From: Corbicula japonica
Taxonomy: Eukaryota; Mollusca; Bivalvia; Venerida; Cyrenidae
DNA length: 64,000 nt
Direction of reading: 5' to 3'
Assembly: GCA_038501625.1 (NCBI GenBank)
Contig: JAZAYU010000019.1
Coordinates: forward strand, 8,219,285-8,283,284
Positions within the stretch are counted from its first letter, which is position 1, and every line of letters begins with the position of its first letter. A program made the translations under genes and the position numbers. The notes under the pieces are model-generated. The model saw only the letters and a list, made by a program, of their open reading frames with translations, did no database searches and was not told the DNA's origin. Below, one piece after another: positions 1-9,674 of the stretch.

Positions 1-620
1 TGCTTGTACTACAGTTTTTGCTAATCTTGCCCCAAGTAATGCTCCCATTAATTCTAGACGAGGTATGCTATTGCCTTCAGTGGTGCGACTTTTGTTTTTG
101 AACACACAAAATGAATTTCAACGGGTGAGTCATTCAATTCATGTCTAATGTAAATCACTGCAGCATATGCAAGTACTGATGCATCTACAAAAACGTGTAC
201 TGTCGAGGAAGTCACTTCTTTGCTGAAATTTAGAGTTCTTTCAACTTTAGTGTCATTCAAATCTGGAAGTTCACTGAACCATTTTACTATGTTCAGTCTC
301 AGGTCACTTTCAATTGGTTCATCCCAGTCATAACCTTCACACCAAATCTTTTGAAGGATTATCTTCCCTTGAATAATAAAAGGTGACAACAGTCCAATCG
401 GATCAAACAGTTTTGCTATTGTTTTTAGAACAAGACGCTTTGTATACACATCTGAAGGTACATTTAAGTGCACCTTAAATGTAAACACATCTTCTTCAGC
501 CTGCCACATTACACCCAAAGTTTTCTTAGTCGGCAGATGTCCAGAGTTTAAATCGACTTCTTTTGCACGATCTTCTAATGGAATCTGTTTCATAACTGCC
601 GTCGAGTTTGACAGCCATTT
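1..620 (-). pseudogene. BEL/Pao pol, region between RT and RNase H
   Basis: This continues the polymerase in the same frame as the RT block, after one TAA at 621-623. It starts with the KWLSNS-type motif seen after the RT palm in Pao proteins, then LFDPIGLLSPF, then a VFVDAS segment that is the RNase H start. Near base 65 the frame shifts: the BEL/Pao motif PRLELMGALLGARLAKT reads in another frame across bases 10-64. The domain therefore runs off the window. It is a non-functional copy, with one in-frame stop and one frameshift in about 620 bp. Confidence 0.85.
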
Positions 621-1408
621 TTACGCAAACATTCCCGCCTTTTCCCAAAGTGCTGAAAGTTCTGTGTACAGCTGTATTCCAGTTACTTCATCCGACACGG
701 AATCCATGCTATCGTCCATATAAGTTGACAGTAATACTGTTTCTGCGTCTAATGGAAAATCTTTCTGATACAATTCAGCATTCTTCCGCGAAACGAACAT
801 AGCTAAAAACGGTGACGCATTTACACCAAACACAACTCTGTTGAATTCATACTCTTCTGGTGGATTTATTTCCGATTTCCATAAAAATCGATGGAATGGA
901 CGATCTTCTGGCCTTAACTGGATTTGCAAATACATCTCGCTGATGTCACACAATATAGCAATAGGATGATTTCTGAACCTTAATAAAACGTTAAAAAGTT
1001 CATTTTGAAGCTTTGGTCCTTCATGAATGAAATCATTCAGACTAACACCTCTTATTTTGGCAGAAACATCAAATACTACCTTCGTCGAATCTTTATCAAG
1101 CCTGATGACTGGGAAGTGCGGTAGATGCCACTTCTTTTGTATTTCAGTGTGTGTTTTCTTCAGAAGAAACTTTACGTATGTATCCCTTTTGTATATACTT
1201 CTCAATAGTGGCATGATACTCTTGTTTCACAAGTGGCATTTTATTCAATTTCTTTTCTGTCCCTTTTAAACGATTTATTGCCATTTCATAGCTGTCGGGT
1301 AACACAGGTGTTTCTTTCCATGGTATTCCAACCTCGTAACGCCCATTTTTGTATTTAAACTATGCTTCAGTGTCATGCATGGTTTTTCGATTGAGATTCG
1401 ACAACGGT
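621..1408 (-). pseudogene. BEL/Pao reverse transcriptase core
   Basis: The block at 621-1214 holds the RT palm: PVIRLDKDSTKVVFDVSAK near the start and the catalytic YMDD box at residues 165-168 of 197. Upstream of 1214 the true frame is different. The conserved NGRYEVGIPW motif reads at about 1325-1362 and runs to about 1145, where a frameshift moves it into the RT frame. A TAG also falls near 1365. The catalytic aspartates are intact, but no continuous protein can be made. Family assignment rests on YMDD, the GRYEVGIPW motif and the neighbours. Confidence 0.88.
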
Positions 1409-2278
1409 TCACTTAAATTCATGGTTCCTTGCGTTTCTATTTCCCAAAATCCTCAATACATTTTCAATGTCACCTTCAATGAAGTAACTAACCAATGACG
1501 ATTCACTGTATGGTTTCCCAATACAAGTCCATCCTAGTGGCCCAAGTCTGGCGTAAGGCTCGCCTGGTCTTCCATAGATTTCTGTTATTGAACGATGGAT
1601 ATCTGGATGGTCTACACCAATTAAAATGTCTATAATTGGCCGTGAAGTGTTTACTCGTGGAAAATGTATTCCCTGTAAGTGCGGGAAGTGTTTACTCTCT
1701 TCATTCCAATCCACAACTTTCAAGATCCCAGTAACACGGTTTGTCGTAAATGCACTGATTTCAAACTGTGAGTTCCCATCAACACTTTCCAATGTTAAGT
1801 TCACCGGCATAGTTTCGAATGTTCTGACTTGTCCATCAAGCACATTAACTGACACAGACTTAACTTGACCCGATAAACCTAAATTTGAAGCTATCTCTGC
1901 ATTTATATATGTCTTTGTGCTGCCATCATCTAACAGAGCATTCACTTTTACACTTTTCTTTCCAGATTTTAATATCACTGGCACAGTTCTTAGTGCTACA
2001 TAATTGGGACTTTTGCTATATGCAGTGAAATTATCACTTTGGAACACTGATGCTTCAGGATTAAGCAAGGATCCAGTCGATTCTTGCGATGAATTTACGT
2101 CTGGCTTTTCTTTACATCTGTGTAGCAAACGATTGTGTACTTTCGTACATCCATCTAATCCGCACTTCCTGAAATTTCTACAGTCTGAACCCTGGTGGTT
2201 ACCTTTCAAACACCTAAAACACAGTCTTTTGCTTTTGCCCATCTTCCTGCAATATCTAATGCCTTGAATTTTGATCAA
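1409..2278 (-). pseudogene. BEL/Pao zinc knuckle and aspartic protease
   Basis: The 289-residue block has a CCHC knuckle (C20, C23, H28, C33) followed by a second Cys/His cluster ending HNRLLH, a pattern typical of BEL/Pao gag-pol joints. The retropepsin active-site region is LLDDGSTKTYI (D117-D118-G119), then ITEIYGRPGEPYARLGPLGW-like DUF1758 sequence near the end. Just 5' a first knuckle is recognisable in another frame (about 2275-2320), with a TGA where its last Cys is expected. At the 3' end the frame breaks near 1447: an FWEIE motif continues one base out of register. Confidence 0.87.
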
Positions 2279-2320
2279 TCCCGTATTGCATGACTGTTGT
2301 TACGCATTAGGCACTTGCGA

Positions 2321-2950
2321 TTATATGATGATACTTCTGCATTTTTCTCGGACCACATCACTGTGATAAGACCTATCTGCTTTTTCAGATTGCTTACTTT
2401 GTTTGCTTTTATGTGTAGCTCCAATACCATGTATCGTTTCTGCTGCTATTGTATGGAATTCTGATTCATGAATGACAAAGTCTCTTAAAGTTTCAACACA
2501 CTCATCTTTTTCAGTTTCAAATATCCACCTATGATAGTTTGTCAACATCTGCTCTGGAAGTTTCTTCTGAAGTGTTAAATACATCATTCCTGTTTTAAGC
2601 TCTGAATCTAACCCAGATTCCTTAATGTTCAATACAGCCACATCCAACAAATCTGCAAATGCTTCCAAACTTTTTGCACTATTTTTATTCACCGGTGGAA
2701 ATTTTTCAAGCTCCTCCATATATTTTCCTACCTTTCTTCTTTTTCCTCCATACTTCCGTTCCAAACGGTCTTTTGCCGCTACATAAGCATATTCCGAGTG
2801 TTCAAGATCTTCAATTGCTTTGAGAGCTGGTCCTTTTAAGTATTGTCTTAATTGTAACAACTTGTATTCAGGAGTTGCAGGCGCACCATCTATACAGGCC
2901 ATAAATGCAGCTTTCCATGTCTCATAATTCCTCGTTTCGCCATTAAACAC
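2321..2950 (-). pseudogene. BEL/Pao gag, DUF1759-like capsid region
   Basis: It begins FNGETRNYETWKAAF, the F-x-G-x-x-x-x-Y-x-x-W signature of the DUF1759 domain in Pao/BEL Gag, then LLQLRQYLKGPALKAIEDL, and a helical capsid-like stretch. It is in the same frame as the upstream 2969-3445 block, with only one TAA (2969-2971) between DLWKQ and KSVTILVFNGE. That makes a point mutation in an originally continuous gag the simplest reading. The frame is lost after about 2340, where the knuckle-bearing frame takes over. Confidence 0.85.
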
Positions 2951-2968
2951 TAGAATAGTTACACTTTT

Positions 2969-3445
2969 TTACTGCTTCCAAAGGTCTTTACCTATATCTG
3001 GCACATCACTTTCATCATGCTTTCTGACGCTTTCATTGTGCTTTCTGACACTAGCATTACTTGATGTTGATTTCAGTTCTGCTTGTACCTCATGGTCCTC
3101 ACGTACAACTTCTTCGTAACTATTTTCACATTGTTTTAATTCATTTGATGTTTCAATCATATCTTCCATCCTACCAACTGTTTTCTGAAAATCTATTACT
3201 GTGTTTATTGAGTCTATATACTTATCCATTACATTTTCTAACTTTTCCAAAACCTCTTTTAATTCCACATTAGTTATGTTTTCTTCTTTACATAGGTCTT
3301 TCAACCGGTTCCTTGTCCTTGTGAAAACAGCTTTTGTTCTTGACTTCTTTTGTTTCAATGTTATTAATTCAGCCTCATTGCGATGAGCTATTTCTTTACC
3401 GTCAGTATCAGGTTCAGGAACTTGCACTTTTTCTTTATCTGACAT
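2969..3445 (-). pseudogene. BEL/Pao gag N-terminal region, coiled-coil rich
   Basis: The likely start is the ATG at 3443-3445, giving MSDKEKVQV. An earlier in-frame ATG at 3517 would add a hydrophobic 24-residue leader that lies in the leader region after the primer-binding site and is less plausible. The charged middle (KEVLEKLENVMDKYIDSI and following) suggests coiled coil, usual for the N-terminal part of BEL/Pao Gag. A short internal near-repeat, RKHNES then RKHDES, sits close to the C-terminus. Ends at a TAA that interrupts gag. Confidence 0.75.
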
Positions 3446-3552
3446 GATGATAACGAAATTACTAAAGAAAAACAGCACTATCAAATGTCCGAACGTAATT
3501 TCTGTCCGAATACTCATACACTTTTTGGACGCATCCGAATTCGATCAATTTC

Positions 3553-3570
3553 AACCTCGCTCTGCTACCA
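3553..3570 (-). other. Putative tRNA primer-binding site of the BEL/Pao element
   Basis: On the minus strand TGGTAGCAGAGCGAGG begins with the TGG expected opposite a tRNA 3' CCA. It sits between gag and the putative LTR. The matching tRNA was not identified, so the call rests on position and the TGG start. Confidence 0.5.
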
Positions 3571-3825
3571 ATTTTTTTCCCGGAGGCTTCCTGACTATTA
3601 AGTGTTTGAGCCAAGATAGTTAACTCGAAAAACAACGTTCATCTATTAATTTTAATTTTATTTTGTAAGCAATGTGCGTTTTCTCCTTGACAAGACTTTA
3701 TTAATTTTTACAGCAACTTTTTATAATTTAATCGAACACAGCGACAGTCAACAACAATACTAGTACACTAGACAATTATTGTTTTTAAACAGTATTAAAC
3801 CCTCTAGAACACACAGAAGTCAAGG
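3571..3825 (-). repeat. Putative 5' LTR of the BEL/Pao element
   Basis: About 250 bp upstream of the primer-binding site hold a TATA-like box (minus TTATAAAAAG, 3717-3726) followed by an AATAAAGTC polyadenylation-like signal (3694-3702). That is the order expected of an LTR. The outer edge is set near the minus-strand TGTGTTCTAGAGGG only by its TG start. The partner LTR is outside the window, so the boundaries are provisional. Confidence 0.4.
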
Positions 3826-3896
3826 TTATCTTTCCTAAATTATGATAACATCAATATTTTATCATAAAATCATTTAACATTTTATTTGTCAAATTA

Positions 3897-4345
3897 AAAA
3901 GGTGAAATATGCATACCAGGAATGGCCACATCCAGCAGACACAGTAACCCCACACAGCCAAAAGGTAGAGAGGAAAATAGAGCATGGTTTTAAAATAATC
4001 AATTTCAAAATGGACGCAACAAACAATTAACGAAAGTGAGAACCCGAGGGGTTACCGCCTTGGAACGGTCAGTGGCAAAATAATTTTCCACTGGGGGTTT
4101 AAACCAGGTTCTATGGTGCACCAAAACTCACACTTGCCCCAACAGGTTCTCGTATCACAAAACAAGTATAAGTTTTCTTGGTAAAATAATTCCAACCCAC
4201 CCAACGGCTCAACAATGTTGCATGCAAAAGCACATATTCATATAAAACGTAAGAAGCTAATAGCATTGCAAAGCCAAAGGGCGGGTACTCAATGATCTTA
4301 CCGAGACCAGAGCTCATGGAGTAAAATCAGCAAGAACACGATGAC
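3897..4345 (-). repeat. R1 repeat: probable 3' tail of the Penelope-type element
   Basis: This block starts right after the stop codon of the RT at 4418. Its inner part (CCGTTCCAAGGCGGTAAC on the minus strand, about 4050-4070) and its end (minus ATGCATATTTCACC, 3900-3913) recur near 16.5, 23.6, 37.6, 52.1, 62.1 and 63.4 kb. Several copies share the same outer end and differ in how far they reach inward, as 5'-truncated retroelement insertions do. The 68-residue open frame inside it looks incidental. Confidence 0.6.
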
Positions 4346-4417
4346 AGGGATAAAAGAAACGACTCGAGCTTCTAGGTTCTTTTAAGAAAAGATTTCCCCA
4401 TAAGCCTTCATAAATTC

Positions 4418-6095
4418 TTAAACCCCTGCCATCGTCGTGCAGCCAAAGAGGTTAGCATAATGATCAACTGTAGATGGGTTAACCACCAGGCCTGCAGAGC
4501 GCTGTACAATATCATGTTGGTAACCTTTCGTTTTTAATTTACAGATGGTTTTACGAATAACCGGGAGAAATTAATATTGCCTTTTATCTTCTTAAGGGCT
4601 TACCACACTCTCTCAATCCTATTCATCGATAAAAAGAAAATTATCAAAATCTTAATAACGACAAAATGCCGTTAAATGAAACTTTGCACAACTGTATGTT
4701 ATTAATGTATCTTTATTTTGCAGATGGTAAGACACGTGAGAACAGTAAAGAAAAATAGCGAGATCTAAAAATTCCCTCAACTTCTATTTACATAAATTTA
4801 CAAAAACTTAAAAACACAAAACATCATTTTAAATGCCCACATGAGTAATATGATGCTGACAACAATTTATTGTGTCCTCGTGACTTACATGTGTAAACTT
4901 TACGTGATATTAGTAAAAGTGTGTTTGACCTTCAATTTTCTGGTCGCTTCCTGGTCGCGTAAACGGATGACAATCACTGATTTCTCTTTTAGATGTTGAA
5001 AATTTTTTTTACAAAGTACACAACATTTTCTTTTCAGTAACATTGCACTCACGTGGGAATTTACAATTATGTTTTGTATCGCTTATTTTTGTGAATTTAT
5101 GTAAATAGAATTTTAAGGAATTCAAAGGTCTAGCTTGTCTTCTTTGCTATTCTAACGTGTCTTACTGTATGAAAAATCAAGATTCATTAGTAACATTCAT
5201 TTGTGCAAAGTTTCATTGAACGGCATTTTTCCATTATTAAGATTTTGATAATTTTCTTTTCATCGATGAACAGGATTAGGAGGATTGTGGCAGGCCCTTA
5301 AGTTGGTAAATTAAATCTCCATAAAAAACTGGCTGTGAAATACCTTGCTGCAAAAGTGATTTTTAACTGCACCTGTATTTACGAATTAGATCTGGGTATC
5401 GGCGATAAAACTTGCAAAATGTTTTCCTTTGTTTGTGATATCGATAATCCTGTTTCAAAAGTTTATTCTGTAATGCACAGATTGCGTTCATTGAAATCAT
5501 TCACATCGTTGCATGCTCTTGAAAAGCGAACAAGCTATTAGATATAAACCCCGTAAGATGTTGCACGAGGAACATAGCCGTCAAAAAACGGAAAATTTAT
5601 ATAATATTAAAAATAAAAATCATCTCTTTTATCATATATTTTAGTAGTTAGGTGACCATTTTCAATGGACAGATTTAGATCAAAAAAATTTTGCTTGCTT
5701 TTCTGAAGTGTTCGCTTTATTCAGTTGTAGTTCTGTAGGATAAATCTTATTAACTAGTGATGGAAAATGGTTATTATCTATATTTAATAAATCATCAAGT
5801 TACCTCGAGGTGTTATTAAAAGCTGTAAGCAATATCATGTTGATGTTCGGTAGAAAGAGATAACATAAAGTCTTTTATAACAGTATAAAAACAGATCAGC
5901 AACAAGGGGTGCACAATTAGTACCCATTGGAATGCCTATTACTTGTTTATAAATAGAGGTACCAATTCTCAAATAAATATTATCAAAAAAAATGTGAGCG
6001 CCTGGATAAGGTCTTGACAGGTCCATGAAGTATAATTATCATAAGAACCATCTGTAAAGAATGCCCTATGTTCATTACAAGCGATAAATGTTTTA
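4418..6095 (-). pseudogene. Decayed Penelope-type reverse transcriptase, split by an insertion
   Basis: Across three frames the minus strand gives in order: ACNEHRAFF and YTSWTC (about 6085-6020), DNIYLRIG, VIGIPMGTNCAPLVADLFLY (motif B, about 5945-5885), the catalytic LDD (about 5795), NKIYPTELQLNKAN, IYDKRDDF, FDGYVPRATSYGVYI, YHKLRKTFCKFY, FYGDLIYQLK (to 5298). After a 702-bp foldback element it resumes at 4591 with KIKGNINFSR and runs to VVNPSTVDHYANLFGC and a TAA at 4418-4420. I recognise this as a Penelope-like RT lineage common in aquatic invertebrates; the exact clade (possibly Naiad-like) is uncertain. Breaks include frameshifts in a T run near 5985 and in an A/T run near 5690, and several stops. 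The residue before LDD is a TAA, so the catalytic tyrosine codon is gone. The 5' end is not defined. Confidence 0.8.
4596..5297. mobile_element. 702-bp foldback element flanked by TTAA (piggyBac-type MITE)
   Basis: The outer bases are GGGCTTACCACACTC on the left and, reverse-complemented on the right, GGGCCTGCCACAATC. The inverted arms stay alignable for about 290 bp on each side, including GATAAAAAGAAAATTATC-like and TTTACATAAAT segments. TTAA is present at 4592-4595 and 5298-5301. Reading the host RT across the two sites with one TTAA removed restores the codon order QLK-KIKG, so the duplication is real. TTAA duplication is characteristic of piggyBac transposases. The arms encode nothing, so it must have been moved in trans. 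Confidence 0.85.
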
Positions 6096-8290
6096 TTTTA
6101 GTTTATTGCATGTACAGAACACGCAAAAGGAAAAACACAATCGTTATTGTCCACTAATGCATTGAAATAAGATACAGTTACTTATAATAAATATCCGTTT
6201 TCACCTTCCTTTTAATTAAAGAACGAAAACATAATCCAATCCTTAAAGTACCATTCTCTTCTTCCTTTTTAAAAGGATTGATACTGACTAGCCAATTTTC
6301 AGGATAAACACATTGGTGGTTAAATTCCTCCAGATTTTTGCATTGATATGCATTATAAATGTTAAAGGTTTTCATGTTATTTTGTCAAGTTTTCAGTTTG
6401 GCTCAGTTTTATTTTAATTATTATTTTTATAAATAGAAGGAGAAGACTGATAACTGGCAGACATCCGTTAAGACAAGTTTCAGGCGGATTTCTTGCAAAC
6501 TCTCTTAGTGTCATTTCAGGCCTCTCTCAAGTTACAGGTTTTGCAGTATAATTGTACAACACGACACTGTCATTAAACAGCCTCGCGATGTATGAACAGA
6601 AACAGGCAAGGATTATTATATAATCAAACTTCCGACACTTCCCATCCTAAGAATACTATATAATCATATCTGCATTATCAAAGGACAAAATGCATCACGC
6701 CACACAACCAAAAATTGGATAAGTGAAACAAAATTCTTGAAGGCATGGTATTCTTTAACAAGTCCTTAGCACACCTAAGTCTTTACTGCTGTATAAAGCA
6801 ATTATCTCTCACGCAACAACCACTCTGTAATTTACTGGCTATATTTTATCCAGAAAAAGTCGCAAGCCGAACATGTGCCGGTTGAGCTAACGAGACGACT
6901 GTCTGACCCGAATATGGAAAAGCTCAGTCGTTCACTGTTTGAAGTTTGCTAGTGAACATAGTTAATCGTAGCCTAATACACAATAACCGAACTTTCCAAA
7001 TTGAAGATTGTGGAAAATGTTTTCCAGTCAATGAAGGTGTCTGGAAATTTACAAACCCAGGTTTTTCACAGCAATTATAATTCGAACGGTTCGTTACTTT
7101 ACAGGTCGTATCTTTCAGGTTCTTATTTATGTTAATCGTTTGTGGTATCTTTTTAAAATTGATCTTATTGCTCACTTGTTATCTCTACTATTTGGCTATG
7201 CTGGGAATGTGTTTTACTAAAAGTAGTTTTCCCTATGTTAGCATATTTCAGTTTTTACCAAGAATACATAATAACTAATATTTACTAGTATTTGGAATGA
7301 GGATTGTAAAATGAACAAAATAATGTCATAAATTTTTAGTTTGGGATTTTTTGGTAAATGATCATAATTATGAGCTTCTCAATATCCTGAGGGTAGATGA
7401 TTATGTTCAATCATGTTTCATTTGGACTCGAAATTGTTCTCACGAACATGAAAGTTAACCGATCTTTTACTATGAAATAAAAAGTAGACGGTGTTTTTAT
7501 AACAGCAATTTCCTTTTCGGAAATTAATAAGCAAATTTATTGTGCTCGCAAGAAAATTGTTTTTGTCCACCTCGAAATAAAACATGCACAAATATAGAAC
7601 TTAAACTGTATAGATAAAAGCTCTGTTAAAGCTAGTATTATATATTCATATGGAGTTTAGACGTTCTAAAACTTGTTTATAGGAAGAGTTTTAAATTGAA
7701 GAACTATTCATCATGATAGCAGTTATTGATACATAGAATATATGTCCTGAACTCAGTAACAACAAAAACAAATCAAAGAAAAATTGTCCATAACATTTAT
7801 TTAGGTCCTTTACAATGGCCAGATTACTTTCAAGTACTTAGCAAGTAATCATTACACTTTTTAGATAGAAAATTGTAGATAACTTTATCTAATTTGTCGT
7901 TGCTGTTTAATTATCGGATGAAAGAACGTCAAAAACTGGTTTCAATTGTTTTAATAACAAAAATAGGTTATTTATATTCCTACCGATTTTATCTGTCAGT
8001 CATTACATTGTCATTTTAGTCAGATTATTTTTAACACATTCGTAACAAAACATAAACCAGAAAATAACAAAACCGTTTAGATTTTCTTGATGAATTGAAT
8101 TGACTTAATAAAGAATACCGTTTCAGTGACAGTGTGATCAAACTCATTGCAAATTTTGTTTTATATTATATTTTAAAATTCAAAATAATTTTATGTATTT
8201 TGCGGATAAAAAGACCGATCCTCATGATAGATAATGTGTGAGGGCCGTATTAATGGGTAGCTTGAGTTCTCATGTCATCAGGTAGCATCC
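6096..8290. other. Intergenic DNA, no gene supported
   Basis: It follows the decayed RT. Short frames at 6178-6375 and 6924-7175 on the minus strand may include 5' parts of that element, but I recognise no motif in them. A weak R1-like stretch occurs around 7135-7210. The rest is A+T-rich with no repeats or RNA genes that I can see. Confidence 0.5.
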
Positions 8291-8293
8291 TAT

Positions 8294-8729
8294 GTTACGT
8301 GTATGAAGTAACCTATAGTTTGCCGATGTTACAACATGTTACGTGTATGTAGTAACCTATAGTTTGCCGATGTTACAACATTTACGTGTATGTAGTAACC
8401 TATAGTTTGCCGATGTTACAACATGTTACGTGTATGTAGTAACCTATAGTTTGCCGATGTTACAACATTTACGTGTATGTAGTAACCTATAGTTTGCCGA
8501 TGTTACAACATTAACGTGTATGTAGTAACCTATAGTTTGCCGATGTTACAACATTTACGTGTATGTAGTAACCTATAGTTTGCCGATGTTACAACATTTA
8601 CGTGTATGTAGTAACCTATAGTTTGCCGATGTTACAACATTTACGTGTATGTAGTAACCTATAGTTTGCCGATGTTACAACATTTAAGTGTGTGTAGTAA
8701 CCTATAGTTTGCCGATGTTACAACATTTA
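8294..8729 (+). repeat. Satellite of ten 43/44-bp units
   Basis: The block CCTATAGTTTGCCGATGTTA starts at 8312, 8356, 8399, 8443, 8486, 8529, 8572, 8615, 8658 and 8701. Steps are 43 bp, with two of 44 bp (GTTAC in place of TTAC). Units are nearly identical; the outermost differ most (GAAGTAACC first, AAGTGTGTG last). Each unit holds an inverted pair GTTAC and GTAAC around CGTGTATGTA-type sequence. High homogeneity suggests recent expansion. Confidence 0.97.
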
Positions 8730-9300
8730 CTTTTTGCTGGTTAAGTATCTGCTATGCGGAAATTTCAGGGCGTCAGTTCAAAGGCAACGAAGAAAGCAAT
8801 ATATAAATTTTTAGCGTTTGTCATAATTGAGGCAGTTTGGGGTTGGGGGATGTTTACTCCTTTTAGATAAAGGTGTTGCGAAAAGCCATTCCTGACGATT
8901 AAAATAGATAACAGTAAAGCTCTACAAATGACTATCACATAAGTGAACACATTTTGAAAATCTCCAGTGGCAGTAAGCTTTGCAACTGAGTGTTCTTATC
9001 TTCGTTTTGTAAAATTTGGTGTGATGTTTGGTATTGTTTACTTTAATTCAGTAATCTACAAACTCATGTAATCTTTTCCGTTTTTACTGTTTTACTTTTT
9101 GGCCGTGTTTCTAAATTTTGGTATTCCTGATATTCGTATTAATTTTTATATTTCTATTGTTTTGTACAGAAGTGATATATTTGACGTTGTTTTCGGAATA
9201 TGGCGTTTGCTGATAAAGTCATTTTAAAGTTTTCTTGGTAATTTTGTTTCTCCAATTCTCCCAGTTTAACCATAAAATAGATGTATCTTGGGTTTAGTAT
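8730..9300. other. Intergenic DNA, nothing recognised
   Basis: A+T-rich sequence. The only frame above 60 codons (8765-8950, minus) has no motif and no coding look. Confidence 0.5.
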
Positions 9301-9309
9301 AACGAGAAC

Positions 9310-9480
9310 GGAAGCTGTCACGATATGTAAGTATAATATCGCGTGCCGGACATTCGTACATTGGTTGCGCTTGTCCCAAAAGGAGTACTATATTAGTCTC
9401 GAAAAAGTCCGTTGTAATACAATCTCTTGTCGCATATTGCTCAAAGACACGATAAGAAAATGGTTGAAACAATACTTTGT
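9310..9480 (+). repeat. R4 dispersed repeat fragment
   Basis: ATATCGCGTGCCGGACATTC then CTTGTCCCAAA and later CGCATATTGCTCAAAGACAC align with 14840-14910, 15860-15960 and 19920-19990 (ATCGCGTGAxGAATAxTCA, TGTCCCAAA). Two overlapping open frames here, one per strand, are by-products. Confidence 0.5.
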
Positions 9481-9564
9481 GTAACAAAAACTTTCGATAA
9501 CCTACATAACATACTTAAGAACGCCGGATTTCCAAATAGTCTAACAAGAATAAACCTTTTAGTA

Positions 9565-9672
9565 TTTGATAACAGGTAATATTGGTCAAGGCCATAATGA
9601 TCATAGGAAACGCGATGCTGTGCCAAGCCTTTCGGACCATATCGAACGAGTCCAATATTACCTATTATCAAA
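9565..9672. repeat. Inverted repeat, 21-bp arms with 66-bp spacer
   Basis: Arm TTTGATAACAGGTAATATTGG (9565-9585) is matched by its reverse complement at 9652-9672 with one mismatch. The spacer holds CCTTTCGGACC. Architecture resembles the larger inverted repeat at 12146-12262. Confidence 0.8.
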
Positions 9673-9674
9673 AG

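Larger units (their letters stand above)
1..3825 (-). mobile_element. Decayed BEL/Pao LTR retrotransposon, cut by window edge
   Basis: Five consecutive reading blocks on the minus strand give, in order, gag (DUF1759-like), CCHC knuckle, aspartic protease, reverse transcriptase and the start of RNase H, which is the BEL/Pao order. The blocks are separated by single stop codons or one-base frameshifts and not by unrelated DNA, so this is one dead copy and not several fragments. A putative primer-binding site and LTR lie upstream of gag (3553-3825). The integrase and the 3' LTR would lie left of base 1 and are not visible. Confidence 0.9.

Noticed and set aside
4418..6095. In-frame stops read as selenocysteine in the Penelope-type RT
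   Set aside because: The stops are mostly TAA or TAG or arise beside frameshifts; I could not find a SECIS-like element after the stop.
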